Shown here one piece after another: positions 24,801 to 34,985 of a DNA stretch of 58,763 nt. How positions within the stretch are numbered: the first letter of the stretch is position 1; every line of letters begins with the position of its first letter. This stretch comes from Sulfurovum sp. (GTDB lineage: Bacteria; Campylobacterota; Campylobacteria; Campylobacterales; Sulfurovaceae), in assembly GCA_027068435.1 (NCBI GenBank), contig JAMOTA010000001.1, forward strand, positions 1-58,763, read 5' to 3'. Below the pieces are notes generated by a model that searched no databases, was not told the DNA's origin, and saw only the letters and a list, made by a program, of their open reading frames with translations. The position numbers were made by a program, and so were the translations under genes.

Positions 24801-26285
24801 TTAATCCCCCTCAACCCCATCAAACATATCCTTCATAGTAGGATTTCCACGCGTCAATTTCTTAATAGTCAAGTCATCCGCCTTGTTGTTTGCTAAGCGT
24901 AAGTTATTTTCCGATGACAGCAAGGCATCTTTGGTCTTTTGTAGGTGGGTGATGGTTTTGTCTATCTCGTCTATGGCAGTTTTAAATTTGCGACTTGCTA
25001 AGTCGTAGTTTCTGGCAAAGCCAGTCTTGAAAGCATTGATTTTTTCTTCAAAATTGGTAATGTCTATGTTTTGATTTCTCATCATGTTCAGCTCTGCTTT
25101 GTACTCCATGGAGTTCATCGCTGCATTTCTAAGTAGAGTGATGATAGGGATGAAAAACTGCGGACGTACCACGTACATCTTGGGGTATTTGTAAGAGACA
25201 TCTACTATGCCTGTGTTGTAAAATTCGTTGTCAGACTCTAGGAGCGAAACTAAAACGGCGTATTCACACCCTTTGTTGATGCGGTCTTTGTCTAGCTTGG
25301 CAAAGAAGTCTTCATTTCTTTTTTTGGTGCTGGTTTCATCGTTTTCATTTTTCATCTCAAACATAATAGAGATGATTTCATTGCCTTCTTCGTCATTTTC
25401 TTTGAAAATGTAGTCACCCTTGGTACCCCCACGAGAGTCATTGTCTTTTTCAAAATAGGCATTTTGAAAGCCAGTAGCCCGTAGCTTATTAAACTCCACT
25501 TCACAGTGTTGTTCTAGGGTTTCTCCTACCATTTTGGTTGAGAGTTTTTGTTTGAAGTTTCTTAGACGTTCTATCTCGTCATCTTTCATTTTGATGGTCT
25601 CTTCTTTGACCACAAGTTGGGTTCTAAACCTCTCTGCAATAGACTTTTCGAGTAACTCTTTTTCTCTCTCTTCTATCTCTAAATCATGTTTAAGGTCATC
25701 ACGCTCTTTTTCTATGCTTTTGGTCGCTTCTGAGAGTTCTAGCTTTTTTTGTGTTTCTGCATGGCTAATCTGAGATTTCATCTGAGCAAGTTCTGTGTCG
25801 TTTTTGGCTTGGAGTTCTAAGAGTTCTCTCTCTTTTTGGGCTAACTCTTTTTCTAAAGCAGATTTTACATTGGCTTCTGCAAGCTTCACAGCACTCTCTT
25901 TTTCAGCCTCTTTTGTTTTGAGGTCATGCAAGAGTGCATCACGCTCTTTTTCTATGTTTTCAAGAGCATCTGAAATTTCTAGTTTTTTCTTTGTTTCTGC
26001 ATTTTGTATTTTAGATGCCATCTGCGAGAGTTCTAACTCTTTGGCTGAAAGTTGTTCGGTGAGTTCTCTGTCTTTTTGGGCAAGTTCTTTCTGCAAAGAA
26101 GCCCTAAGGTCAGAAACGGCTAGTTTAACAGCACTCTCTTTCTCTTTTTGAGCGAGGTCAAGTCTGGTGGCCAACTCCTCTTCAAACTGATGGTCACGCA
26201 CTTGTTTCACAATATCTGCAAATCCTGCTTCATCTACTTTAAAAGCCTTATGACAATTTGGACAAATAATTTCATTCATTTTCAT
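24801..26285 (-). CDS. DUF2130 protein: zinc finger, coiled coil, nuclease-like domain
   Basis: 494 residues. The N-terminal C-P-N-C-H (Cys8/Cys11) looks like half of a zinc ribbon. Residues about 30-250 are a long coiled coil with repeated segments ([11 protein letters not shown] and E-K-E-R-D twice). The DUF2130 domain (about 255-480) has a G-D-Y-I-F ... M-F-E-M-K pattern, compatible with the D and E-x-K of PD-(D/E)xK nucleases. The C-terminus [13 protein letters not shown] is the family's usual ending. The cellular role is unknown. It is the complete relative of the 39-bp fragment at the end of the ORF6N gene. Confidence 0.85.
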   Translation of the reverse strand: MKMNEIICPNCHKAFKVDEAGFADIVKQVRDHQFEEELATRLDLAQKEKESAVKLAVSDLRASLQKELAQKDRELTEQLSAKELELSQMASKIQNAETKKKLEISDALENIEKERDALLHDLKTKEAEKESAVKLAEANVKSALEKELAQKERELLELQAKNDTELAQMKSQISHAETQKKLELSEATKSIEKERDDLKHDLEIEEREKELLEKSIAERFRTQLVVKEETIKMKDDEIERLRNFKQKLSTKMVGETLEQHCEVEFNKLRATGFQNAYFEKDNDSRGGTKGDYIFKENDEEGNEIISIMFEMKNENDETSTKKRNEDFFAKLDKDRINKGCEYAVLVSLLESDNEFYNTGIVDVSYKYPKMYVVRPQFFIPIITLLRNAAMNSMEYKAELNMMRNQNIDITNFEEKINAFKTGFARNYDLASRKFKTAIDEIDKTITHLQKTKDALLSSENNLRLANNKADDLTIKKLTRGNPTMKDMFDGVEGD

Positions 26286-26409
26286 TCCTTTTTATTACTA
26301 TCTATTATACATGTTAGCTATTCTTTTAGCTTTTGTCAACTCTAAAGTTATCTCATCTTATCTTCGTTATGCTACAATAGTTCCTATTTAACTATAAGGA
26401 GTGTAAATT

Positions 26410-27378
26410 ATGGAAAATCTTTATAATCTTATCATCGTTGGTGGTGGACCAGGTGGCATTGCTTCTGCTGTTGAGGGTTCACTTTTTGGCATGAAAAAAG
26501 TACTTTTTATCGAAAAGGGAGACAACCACTCTCAAACCATACGTCAGTACTACAAAGACGCTAAACGAGTTGACAAAGACTGGCAAGGTCAAACAGTAGA
26601 GATGGAGGGTAATGTTGAGTTTTATGATGGTACAAAAGAGAGTACTTTAGAGTACTTTGACAAGCTCCTTGACCATGACTCCATAGACACACTCTTTAAC
26701 TGTGAAGTGGACAGAGTCACTAAAGATGATGATGGGCTTTTTACCGTGGTTACTCCACAAGGTTACTTTCAGAGTAAAAATGTCATAGTCTCCATAGGTA
26801 GAATGGGCAAACCAAACAAACCCTCTTATAAGATTCCCGCTTCCATTAAAAATCTTGTCAACTATAACCCTTATGATTGCCGTGGACATGAGAAAATCCT
26901 AGTAGTAGGTGGTGGCGACTCAGCAGTAGAGTACGCATGTCAACTCAGCACCATAAACAACGTAACCCTAGTTTACAGAAGAGATAGCTTCTCCAAAATA
27001 AACGACATCAACCAAGAGATGGTAGAACGCTACGACCAAGAAGAGCAACTAAGAGTTAGATATAGCACAGACATAGAGTCACTAGAAAATGCAGAGGGCA
27101 AAGTAAAAGTAAACTACACCCACGGCTTCTCCACCATTTACGATAGAGTCATTTTCGCCTTAGGTGGCACTACCCCTGTTGACTTCTTCACAAAGTCAAA
27201 CATGAACCTAGACGAAAACAATATGCCCATCATAAATGAGAAATATGAGACAAGCGTAAAAGGTCTATACATAGCAGGTGACATAGTCTATGCAAAAGGA
27301 GGCTCCATAGCCATGGCAATAAACCACGCCTATGAGATACTAAAAGACATTATGGGAGAAGATGGAGGGGTAGGGTAG
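26410..27378 (+). CDS. FAD/NAD(P)-dependent reductase, YpdA-like, no CxxC
   Basis: 322 residues of the thioredoxin reductase-like flavoprotein family. It has an N-terminal FAD-binding G-G-G-P-G-G, a second Rossmann loop V-V-G-G-G-D-S-A near residue 165, and a C-terminal Y-I-A-G-D (FAD). The active-site CxxC of thioredoxin reductase is absent: the few cysteines (N-C-E, Y-D-C-R, Y-A-C-Q) are isolated. That points to the YpdA group or a ferredoxin/flavodoxin-type NADPH reductase. It is a monocistronic plus-strand gene with AAGGAG about 8 bases before the ATG, divergent from the DUF2130 gene. Confidence 0.8.
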   Translation: MENLYNLIIVGGGPGGIASAVEGSLFGMKKVLFIEKGDNHSQTIRQYYKDAKRVDKDWQGQTVEMEGNVEFYDGTKESTLEYFDKLLDHDSIDTLFNCEVDRVTKDDDGLFTVVTPQGYFQSKNVIVSIGRMGKPNKPSYKIPASIKNLVNYNPYDCRGHEKILVVGGGDSAVEYACQLSTINNVTLVYRRDSFSKINDINQEMVERYDQEEQLRVRYSTDIESLENAEGKVKVNYTHGFSTIYDRVIFALGGTTPVDFFTKSNMNLDENNMPIINEKYETSVKGLYIAGDIVYAKGGSIAMAINHAYEILKDIMGEDGGVG

Positions 27379-27590
27379 TATCTCTCTTTTAGGGGGTATT
27401 TAGCCTCTTGTCTCTCCCAACAGTTTAATCGCTCTGTAGATTTGGCTAGAGAGAAGTACCTTAAATCTTTTGCTAAATCTCATATATTACAAGATACTAT
27501 CTATGTCTAATAGGAGAAGTGAGAGGGACATGTTGTTGATTTGTAAAATATATTTTTCTTACATACCAAGCTTTAATTTAAATAGTATGA

Positions 27591-27596
27591 TATAAT
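27591..27596 (+). promoter_or_regulatory. -10 box of the MazF-type toxin-antitoxin pair
   Basis: A perfect TATAAT 27 bases before the antitoxin ATG, preceded by an AT-rich TTTAATTTAAAT tract and followed by GTAGGA as ribosome binding site. Confidence 0.5.
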
Positions 27597-27622
27597 AGTA
27601 TTTAAAAGTAGTAGGATAACAG

Positions 27623-27877
27623 ATGATAACAATAACTTCAAGTGACGTAGTCAAAAAACCATCATATATAACAAACCCACAAGAGATTACTTTTGTGGAG
27701 GATGCAAAAAAACATATTAAGAAAAGTGTTGTTTTACCCTATGCTCTTTATGAAAGGGTAAGAGAACAGATAGAAGATGAACTTTACCTTTTTGAAAATA
27801 AAAAAGCCTTATCGCAGACGCATTATGATGAATTTTTAGAGATAGAAGAGTCTTTTGCAGAGGAATTTTCAAAATGA
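27623..27877 (+). CDS. Antitoxin partner of the PemK/MazF-type toxin
   Basis: 84 residues, highly charged. The N-terminal half is strand-forming (M-I-T-I-T-S-S-D-V-V) and the C-terminus an acidic helix (E-I-E-E-S-F-A-E-E-F). It overlaps the toxin start by 4 bases (ATGA). Size, order and acidic tail fit a MazE/PemI-like antitoxin, although the sequence family itself is not one I recognise clearly. Confidence 0.7.
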   Translation: MITITSSDVVKKPSYITNPQEITFVEDAKKHIKKSVVLPYALYERVREQIEDELYLFENKKALSQTHYDEFLEIEESFAEEFSK

Positions 27878-28221
27878 AAAGAGGTGAAATTTACTTGACT
27901 AATTTTGGTAAAAAATACCATAGTGAATTTGGTAAAGTACGACCAGCACTTGTTATTCAAAATGATATTGCAAATAGAAACATAAACAAGGTGGCTTTTA
28001 AAGGAGTAACACTCATACCTTTAAGTACACAAATATCGGGTGGAAGTCTTAGGTTGACCATAGAGGCTAGAGATAAACTACAACAAAAAAGTGAAGTATG
28101 TATCAATGAACTTTGTACTTTAGATATAAGTAGATTAAATTTGGAAAATTGTTTAACTGTATTGACAAAGAGTGAATTAAAAGAGGTAGAGAGTAAACTA
28201 CAAAAGCATCTAGGTATTTAG
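27874..28221 (+). CDS. PemK/MazF-family endoribonuclease toxin
   Basis: 115 residues with the MazF fold signature at the N-terminus: K-R-G-E-I-Y-L-T-N-F-G, G-K-V-R-P-A-L-V-I-Q-N-D, and V-T-L-I-P-L-S-T. The conserved Arg of R-P-A and the later C-I-N-E-L-C-T-L-D strand match MazF/PemK sequence-specific mRNA interferases. It is translationally coupled to the antitoxin. It lies at the boundary between the accessory region and the housekeeping genes beginning with alaS. Confidence 0.9.
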   Translation: MKRGEIYLTNFGKKYHSEFGKVRPALVIQNDIANRNINKVAFKGVTLIPLSTQISGGSLRLTIEARDKLQQKSEVCINELCTLDISRLNLENCLTVLTKSELKEVESKLQKHLGI

Positions 28222-28283
28222 TTTTAGCTAACAGATGAAGTAAAAGGGAAAGTGAATTTTTGATTTAATGAAAAATATGGCTA

Positions 28284-28319
28284 AAAGTAGAGTGTTGTAT
28301 ATTGACGACACCCTGCTTT
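28284..28319. terminator. Hairpin after the PemK/MazF-type gene
   Basis: AAAGTAGAGTGTTGT (28284-28298) pairs with ACGACACCCTGCTTT (28305-28319) around a 6-base loop. Of 15 positions, 12 are Watson-Crick, two are G-T and one is mismatched. A terminator is likely. The rest of the 280-bp gap before alaS shows nothing I can name. Confidence 0.5.
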
Positions 28320-28501
28320 AATTAAATGATTTAAAATATTAACTTTATTTTAAAATTGATTATATTCTGCTCTATATGAGTACAAAGAACTAGCCTAACT
28401 TAAATAAAATCTAAACAAACTTGTACTCTTTACCTCACAATAACCACATTTTAGATAAAATATCTCCAATTTATACAACATTATTTCAGGACAATTTTAT
28501 C

Positions 28502-31057
28502 ATGGATATTAGAAAAGCATATTTAGATTTTTTTCAAGCTAGGGGGCATCAGCTTATCGCCTCTTCTGCACTCGTACCAGACGATGCTACATTGATGTTT
28601 ACTAACGCAGGCATGGTACAGTTTAAGAACATTTTTACGGGGGATGCACCTATCCCTGCAATACCTCGTGCAACGAGTTCTCAAACATGTTTAAGAGCAG
28701 GGGGAAAGCATAATGACCTTGACAATGTTGGGTACACAGCACGTCACCATACACTCTTTGAAATGTTGGGTAACTTCTCTTTTGCAGATTACTTTAAAGA
28801 AGAGGCTATTGCGTATGCATGGGAGTTTCTTACTAGTGAGAAATACTTAAACCTTCCTATAGAGAAACTTTGGGTAACGGTACATGACTCAGATGATGAA
28901 GCTGAAGAGATGTGGAGTAAGCATATTGCAAAAGAGAGAATAGTTCGTTTTGGTGATGCAGACAACTTCTGGCAGATGGGTGATACAGGTCCTTGTGGTC
29001 CATGTTCTGAAATCTTTTATGACCAAGGTGGAGAGAACTTTAACACTCCTGAAGACAAAATGGGTGGAGAGGGTGATAGATTTTTAGAAATCTGGAATTT
29101 GGTATTTATGCAGTACTTTAGAGATGAAACGGGCACACTTAACCCACTTCCAAAACCAAGTATAGACACAGGTATGGGGCTAGAGCGTGTGGTTGCTATT
29201 AAAGAGGGACAGACGAACAACTATCACTCTTCACTTTTCATGCCATTTTTAAACAAAATAGGTGAACTTATAGGTACACCTTATGATTTTGATGCTAAAA
29301 ACTCTGCCTCTTATAGAGTTATAGCAGACCACTTACGTTCTTGTTCTTTCTTGTTAGCACAAGGGGTAAACTTTGACAAAGAGGGGCGTGGGTATGTCCT
29401 TAGACGTATTATGCGTCGTGCTATTCGTCATGGGTATCTATTGGGGTTACGTGAGCCATTTATGTATAAGCTTGTAGATACTTTAGTAGAGTTAATGGGT
29501 GGACAATATGATTATCTAAAATCTAAAGCAGAAGCGATAAAAACCTCTATGAAACTAGAAGAAGAGCGTTTCTTTATGACGATAGAAGCGGGAATAAAAC
29601 TTTTTAATGAAGAGCTTAAAAATACAAGCGATGTATTTGATGGTGAAGTAGCATTTAAACTTTACGATACCTATGGTTTTCCTCTTGATCTTACTGAAGA
29701 TATGCTTCGTGAAAAAGAGATAAAGCTTGATATGAATGCCTTTAATGCAAAGATGGATGCACAAAAAGCACAGTCTAAAGCAGGTTGGAAAGGTACAGGT
29801 GACGCTGCAACTACTGGTGACTTTAAAGCACTTAAAGAGAAGTTTAACCTCAATGAATTTGTAGGGTATGAGACTACAGCAGCTTCAGTAAAAGTGTTAG
29901 CACTTTTAGATGAAGAGTTTAAAGAGACAGAGAGTATAGATGGTAAAGGTTGGGTACTACTTGACAAGACACCATTTTATGCAGAGTCTGGAGGACAAAC
30001 TGGAGATAGTGGCTCTTTAGGTAATGCAAAAGTCTTAGATACTAAAAAGTTTTTAGATATGAATTTATCTGAAGTAGAAGGTAAACTTTCTGTGGGTGAT
30101 GAGCTAGAAGCTGTAGTAGATACAAGCCGTGCAGAGATAGAGAAACATCACTCTGCTACACACTTGCTACACGCGGCACTTAGAGAGCTTTTAGGTGAGC
30201 ATATCTCTCAAGCGGGTTCACTCAATGATGATAAGAGATTACGTTTTGACTTCTCTCATCCTCAAGCGATGACAGCAGATGAGGTAGCACGTGTAGAAGC
30301 ATGGGTCAATGATAAAATCAGTAGAGCTATCCCTTCTGTTACAAAAGTGATGAGCATAGAAGAGGCTAAAAATTCTGGTGCTATGGCACTTTTTGGTGAG
30401 AAGTATGGTGATGAAGTAAGAGTAGTAAGTATGGGTGATGCCTCTACTGAACTGTGTGGTGGAACACACGTCTCTAACGTTTCACAAATAGGACTCTTTA
30501 TGATTACAAAAGAGTCTGGTGTAAGTGCAGGAGTTAGACGTATAGAAGCAGTATGTGGTAACGCTACAGTTGAGGCAGTTACTGCTTTAAGAACAGAGTT
30601 AATACAAATCAAAACGGAACTAAAAAATACCAATCCACTCGCAGGAATAGCTAAACTCAAAGAGCAAGTAAAAACACTCAAAGGTGAACTTACTTCAGCA
30701 ATGAGTGCAAACCAAAAAGAGTTAAGTGCGGTAGAGATAAATGGTATAAATGTTATCGTCGAAGAAGTAGAGAGTGGAGATATTAAATCGATGATAGATG
30801 AGTTGAAGAACAAGTACGACAACATAGCCGTGATGCTTTTCATGAAAAAGGGTGACAAAGTTATGCTTGCGGCTGGTTCTAAAAATACACCTGTTAAAGC
30901 AGGAGATTGGATAAAGTCTATCGCACCTATTGTAGGTGGTGGTGGAGGAGGTCGTCCTGACTTCGCACAAGCAGGTGGAAAAGATGCCTCGAAGATTACA
31001 ACAGCACTTGAAGAGGCTAAAGTCTATTTAAGTGATGTTTTAGAGGGTGGAAACTAA
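28502..31057 (+). CDS. alaS: Alanyl-tRNA synthetase
   Basis: Charges tRNA-Ala with alanine in the cytoplasm. I prefer the ATG at 28502 ([11 protein letters not shown]) because CAGGA lies about 10 bases upstream and AlaS proteins begin this way; the frame is open 81 bases further. The product is then 851 residues, the family's usual size. It has the class II motifs (T-S-S-Q-x-[15 protein letters not shown]), the editing-domain zinc motif H-H-S-A-T-H and C-G-G-T-H, and the C-terminal glycine-rich [14 protein letters not shown]. Confidence 0.97.
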   Translation: MDIRKAYLDFFQARGHQLIASSALVPDDATLMFTNAGMVQFKNIFTGDAPIPAIPRATSSQTCLRAGGKHNDLDNVGYTARHHTLFEMLGNFSFADYFKEEAIAYAWEFLTSEKYLNLPIEKLWVTVHDSDDEAEEMWSKHIAKERIVRFGDADNFWQMGDTGPCGPCSEIFYDQGGENFNTPEDKMGGEGDRFLEIWNLVFMQYFRDETGTLNPLPKPSIDTGMGLERVVAIKEGQTNNYHSSLFMPFLNKIGELIGTPYDFDAKNSASYRVIADHLRSCSFLLAQGVNFDKEGRGYVLRRIMRRAIRHGYLLGLREPFMYKLVDTLVELMGGQYDYLKSKAEAIKTSMKLEEERFFMTIEAGIKLFNEELKNTSDVFDGEVAFKLYDTYGFPLDLTEDMLREKEIKLDMNAFNAKMDAQKAQSKAGWKGTGDAATTGDFKALKEKFNLNEFVGYETTAASVKVLALLDEEFKETESIDGKGWVLLDKTPFYAESGGQTGDSGSLGNAKVLDTKKFLDMNLSEVEGKLSVGDELEAVVDTSRAEIEKHHSATHLLHAALRELLGEHISQAGSLNDDKRLRFDFSHPQAMTADEVARVEAWVNDKISRAIPSVTKVMSIEEAKNSGAMALFGEKYGDEVRVVSMGDASTELCGGTHVSNVSQIGLFMITKESGVSAGVRRIEAVCGNATVEAVTALRTELIQIKTELKNTNPLAGIAKLKEQVKTLKGELTSAMSANQKELSAVEINGINVIVEEVESGDIKSMIDELKNKYDNIAVMLFMKKGDKVMLAAGSKNTPVKAGDWIKSIAPIVGGGGGGRPDFAQAGGKDASKITTALEEAKVYLSDVLEGGN

Positions 31058-31088
31058 GCGTGTTAAAAACTCTATAGATAGGAATACC

Positions 31089-31649
31089 ATGATACACCTT
31101 GCTTCAAATTCTGAAAGTCGTGCATTACTGTTAGGTAAATTTGATATTGATTTTGTGCAGAAATCTCCAGAGTATGATGAAGATCAGATTAGAACAACAG
31201 TGGCTAAAAATTTTGTTTACACGGCAAGCAAAGGTAAATTGGAAGCCGCGTTACGTGAGTTTGGACTAGAGATACCTCTACTTTGTGCTGATACAGTTAT
31301 CTCTGCTTCTGATGGGACTATTTTACGAAAAGCCAAGAGTAAAGAAGAAGCAAGAGAGATTTTAAATATACAAAGTGGCTCTACTATCTCTATTATCTCC
31401 TCTTTACACTACAAGTCAAAGCAGATAGCATTTTCTGACATCTCTACTACACATTACCATTTTGATACATTTGACAAAGATGACTTAGAGGCGTATTTGG
31501 AGAGTGGACTTTGGCAAGGTAAGGCTGGTGGATGTATGGTAGAGGGGTTTTGTAAAAAGTATATTTTATCTGTAGATGGCTATGAGAGTACAGCTATGGG
31601 GTTGCAGGTTGAGATACTTTTACCATGGTTAAGTAAAGAGGTTAAATAG
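31089..31649 (+). CDS. maf: Maf-like nucleotide pyrophosphatase
   Basis: The start at 31089 (M-I-H-L-A-S-N-S) is preferred since TAGGA lies 6 bases upstream; the frame opens earlier at 31047, inside alaS. The 186-residue product has the Maf pattern S-N-S-x-S-R-x-x-L-L near the start and the catalytic L-L-C-A-D-T-V-I region. Maf proteins hydrolyse non-canonical or other NTPs and are linked to septum control. It sits between alaS and the BioF-like gene, with 31 bases after alaS. Confidence 0.88.
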   Translation: MIHLASNSESRALLLGKFDIDFVQKSPEYDEDQIRTTVAKNFVYTASKGKLEAALREFGLEIPLLCADTVISASDGTILRKAKSKEEAREILNIQSGSTISIISSLHYKSKQIAFSDISTTHYHFDTFDKDDLEAYLESGLWQGKAGGCMVEGFCKKYILSVDGYESTAMGLQVEILLPWLSKEVK

Positions 31650-32744
31650 ATGTATGAAAATGAACTAAAAGCACTTAAAAAAGCTGGACGCTTTAGAGAG
31701 CGTAAACTTTTTGATGATAGATTAGATGATTTAGCCTCTAACGACTATTTAGGACTCTCAACCAATAAAAAACAGTTTAAAAAAGCAGTAAAATTAGTCA
31801 ATGAGTATCACGTTTTAAGTTCTAAAGCTTCCATGCTAGTCAATGGTTATCACCCTATACATAGGATGTTTGAGATGACTATGGCTAAGTACAATGGTTT
31901 TGCAGAGGGCTTAGTAGTAGGTTCAGGTTTTTTAGCCAATATGTCACTCATAGAAGCTTTAGTACGTAAAAGTGATGTACTTTTTATGGATGAAGAGTAC
32001 CATGCAAGTGGAGTAATGGCTTCACAACTTTTAGGTGAGAGAGTGGTTACTTTTGCACACAATGATGTAGAAGATTTAAGGATGAAGCTTCAAGAGCATC
32101 CTGCTAAAAGACAGATTATAGCCGTAGAGGGTGTTTACTCCATGAGTGGTGAGTTATGTAAAAAAGCCATATTTGACATAGCAGATGAAGTACACGCACT
32201 GCTCATAGTAGATGAAGCACACAGTGCAGGTGTACTAGGACATACCTTGCTAGGGATTTTTGAACACTATGGTATATCTATAAATGATAGACATATTAAG
32301 ATGGGGACTTTAGGTAAAGCCTATGGCTCTTATGGTGCATATATCTTGGCATCTAAAACAGTCATCAGTTTTTTAGAAAACAGAGCAAAGCCTATTATCT
32401 ACTCAACTGCACCCTCTGTTTTTGATACGGCATTGGCTTTAGTCAATATAGAGTATATACAGAAAAAAGCAAAAAAGTTTAAGAGTGCTATTGTAGAGAG
32501 ACAAGCTATGGTAAAGAAACTTTTAGAGGTAGAGTGTGAGAGTCTTATCGTGCCTATGGTTATGCCTAACAATGAAGAGACTATTTTTATACAAAAAGGT
32601 TTGATGTCTCAAGGCTATTTAGTTGGTGCAATTCGTCAACCAACGGTAGATAAGCCTATCATGAGAGTGATTTTAAATTTAAATGTATCAGTAGAGAAGA
32701 TAAGACACGTGTTGGCACTAATTAGGCATAACACGGTACAATAG
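31650..32744 (+). CDS. BioF/KBL-like PLP-dependent acyltransferase
   Basis: 364 residues of the alpha-oxoamine synthase family (BioF makes 8-amino-7-oxononanoate from an acyl thioester and alanine in biotin synthesis; KBL and sphinganine enzymes are relatives). It begins with L-A-S-N-D-Y-L-G-L-S and contains V-D-E-A-H-S-A-G-V-L-G and the PLP lysine in T-L-G-K-A-Y-G-S-Y-G. The start codon follows the maf stop directly. It is probably BioF in this phylum, but no other bio genes are in the window, so I leave out a symbol. Confidence 0.82.
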   Translation: MYENELKALKKAGRFRERKLFDDRLDDLASNDYLGLSTNKKQFKKAVKLVNEYHVLSSKASMLVNGYHPIHRMFEMTMAKYNGFAEGLVVGSGFLANMSLIEALVRKSDVLFMDEEYHASGVMASQLLGERVVTFAHNDVEDLRMKLQEHPAKRQIIAVEGVYSMSGELCKKAIFDIADEVHALLIVDEAHSAGVLGHTLLGIFEHYGISINDRHIKMGTLGKAYGSYGAYILASKTVISFLENRAKPIIYSTAPSVFDTALALVNIEYIQKKAKKFKSAIVERQAMVKKLLEVECESLIVPMVMPNNEETIFIQKGLMSQGYLVGAIRQPTVDKPIMRVILNLNVSVEKIRHVLALIRHNTVQ

Positions 32745-32770
32745 TAAACTCAAAAGGATAAAGGTAATAT

Positions 32771-34879
32771 GTGTTTAATAGTTTAATCAAAGGTTCAATA
32801 ATCCTCATCATGCTATTTGCAATAGCACTTACTGCTGCATTTATTTATGCTTATGAAGAGATATCATTAGATGCAGATAAACTCATAAACTATAAACCTG
32901 AAACCTCCTCTATTATCTTAGATAGAAACGGAGTGAAACTAGCCTATGTTTCTAAAAAACAGCATCGTCTTTATGCACGCTATGATGAACTTCCAAGCCA
33001 GCTGGTTGAGGGACTCATCGCTATGGAAGATACAAAGTTTTTTGAACACAATGGTGTAAATCCTGATGCTATATTAAGAGCGATTGTTAAAGATATACAA
33101 GCAGGTAGTTTTGTAGAGGGTGGAAGTACACTTACACAACAGCTTATTAAAAATAAAATACTTAGCAATGAAAAAAAACTAGCACGTAAAATAAAAGAGG
33201 CGATACTAGCACTTAAGATAGAACATGAGTTGAGTAAAGAAGATATTATTGAGCGTTATCTTAATGAAATATCGTATGGTAATAACTACTTTGGTGTAAA
33301 AACAGCAGCCAATGGCTATTTTCATAAAGAGCTTCATGAGCTTACACTCAAAGAGTCAGCTATATTAGTTGCCTTACCTAATGCACCTAGTTATTATAAC
33401 CCTTTAAGACACTATAAACGTGCATTAAATCGTGCAAATAATGTACTATATCGTATGAAGAGTATTGGCTGGTTGTCTCAAGATAATTATTTAAAAGCAG
33501 TGAAAGAGTCACCTAAAGTCTATAGAACATCCATTACCCAAAATATAGCACCTTATATTGTAGATGAAGTCTTAAGACGTTTTAAAGGACGTCTTGGTGA
33601 TATTCGTACAGGTGGATATAAAATCTACACGACTATAGATATGAAACAACAAGCTATAGCTAGAGATGCTGTTGCTTTTTCTTATAAGAAGGCGTTAAAA
33701 AAATACAAAGAGAATGCAAAAACCTCTACACTTAACACGGCATTTGTTGCAGTAGAGAGTAAGACGGGTGATATTTTGGCTATGGTAGGTGGAGCTGACT
33801 ATAAAAGGAGTGCCTTTAACCGTGCAACACAATCTGTAAGACAACCTGGTTCTGCATTTAAACCATTTATCTATCAGACAGCTTTAGACATGGGCTATAA
33901 CCCTGCAAGCCCTCTTACTGATTTAGCAAGAACATTTCAATACTACTATAAAGGTAAACCAAAAATTTGGGCACCTAAAAACTATGAAAGAGATTTTAAA
34001 GGGTTTATCTCTCTACGAGAGGCTTTAGTTCATTCACGTAACCTTGCAACTATTAATCTAGTATCTGATTTAGGTGTTAGCACGATTCGTAAAAGGTTAG
34101 CATTTTTAGATGTTCCTCATATTCCTAAAGATATGTCTATTGCTTTAGGAAACCTTGGTTTAAGTCCTCTAAAAATGGCACAAATATTTTCAGTTTTTGC
34201 AAATAGCGGTCATATGATAGAGCCTAGGTTAGTAAGTAAAATAGTCTCTTTAGAGGGAGCAGTTATCTATGAGACACGTCCTAAAGAGATAGCAGATTTT
34301 ACTACGCCAGAACAAGCTTATCTTATGACAGATATTTTGAAAGATGTAGTAAAAAGAGGTACAGGTAGAAATGCAAGAGTTAAAGGAATAGAACTCGCAG
34401 GTAAGACAGGTACAACAAATAACAGTGTAGATGCATGGTTTTGTGGATACTCTCCAACTATTGAAGTGATCTCATGGTTTGGACGTGACAATAATAGACC
34501 CATAGGAAAAAGAGGTGCTACAGGTGGAGGGCTTGCTGCTCCTGCTTTTGCTTACTACTATAAAAATCTTATTAAACTCTACCCAGATACAAAACGAACT
34601 TTTGACATACCTCAAGGTGTATTTAGAGGGAAGTATCAAGGTAAGAGTGAAATATACACAATACACTCTCCTTTACCAGTGGTAGGTAAACCTCAAACAG
34701 ATGAGATAGTAGATAATGAAACAGAAGAGATTACTCCTGAAAAAGAGATAGGATTAGCTGAAACGATAGATATAGATGCGTATGAAAAAGAAGAAGTTGA
34801 AGAGGAGAATGACCCTTTGCATCCTAAAAGAAATGTACCTAAAAGACCAGTATCTGAAGATAGTGGAGAGTTGTTTTAA
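32771..34879 (+). CDS. mrcA: Bifunctional penicillin-binding protein 1A
   Basis: 702 residues; GTG start at 32771 with AAAGG upstream. It has one N-terminal anchor (residues 8-27) and a GT51 glycosyltransferase domain with E-D-T-K-F-F (catalytic Glu86), G-G-S-T-L-T-Q-Q-L and R-K-I-K-E-A-I-L-A-L. The transpeptidase domain has S-A-F-K (Ser361/Lys364), S-R-N and K-T-G-T-T-N. It polymerises and cross-links peptidoglycan in the periplasm. The C-terminus is acidic, then basic (K-R-N-V-P-K-R-P), without obvious domains. Confidence 0.93.
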   Translation: MFNSLIKGSIILIMLFAIALTAAFIYAYEEISLDADKLINYKPETSSIILDRNGVKLAYVSKKQHRLYARYDELPSQLVEGLIAMEDTKFFEHNGVNPDAILRAIVKDIQAGSFVEGGSTLTQQLIKNKILSNEKKLARKIKEAILALKIEHELSKEDIIERYLNEISYGNNYFGVKTAANGYFHKELHELTLKESAILVALPNAPSYYNPLRHYKRALNRANNVLYRMKSIGWLSQDNYLKAVKESPKVYRTSITQNIAPYIVDEVLRRFKGRLGDIRTGGYKIYTTIDMKQQAIARDAVAFSYKKALKKYKENAKTSTLNTAFVAVESKTGDILAMVGGADYKRSAFNRATQSVRQPGSAFKPFIYQTALDMGYNPASPLTDLARTFQYYYKGKPKIWAPKNYERDFKGFISLREALVHSRNLATINLVSDLGVSTIRKRLAFLDVPHIPKDMSIALGNLGLSPLKMAQIFSVFANSGHMIEPRLVSKIVSLEGAVIYETRPKEIADFTTPEQAYLMTDILKDVVKRGTGRNARVKGIELAGKTGTTNNSVDAWFCGYSPTIEVISWFGRDNNRPIGKRGATGGGLAAPAFAYYYKNLIKLYPDTKRTFDIPQGVFRGKYQGKSEIYTIHSPLPVVGKPQTDEIVDNETEEITPEKEIGLAETIDIDAYEKEEVEEENDPLHPKRNVPKRPVSEDSGELF

Positions 34880-34960
34880 TATCTGATACAATATAACTAA
34901 GCTTAATTAGATGAAATAATATAGTATAAATTTTTTGTATGGAGGAGTAAAGAGAGTAGG

Positions 34961-34982
34961 TTTTCGAGCCGAAGCCCGAAAA
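34961..34982. terminator. Hairpin between convergent mrcA and glnA
   Basis: TTTTCGAGC (34961-34969) pairs with GCCCGAAAA (34974-34982), one G-T pair, with loop CGAA (TTCG on the other strand, a very stable tetraloop). GTTTT follows on the plus strand. It lies between the stops of the two convergent genes, so a bidirectional terminator is likely. Confidence 0.7.
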
Positions 34983-34985
34983 GTT

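Noticed and set aside
25795..26151. Long plus-strand ORF (118 aa, Ser/Phe-rich) opposite the DUF2130 gene
   Set aside because: Shadow of the coiled-coil gene on the other strand; no ribosome binding site or family features.
30262..30858. 198-aa antisense ORF inside alaS
   Set aside because: Antisense of a strongly conserved housekeeping gene, Ser/Thr/Phe-rich composition typical of shadows.
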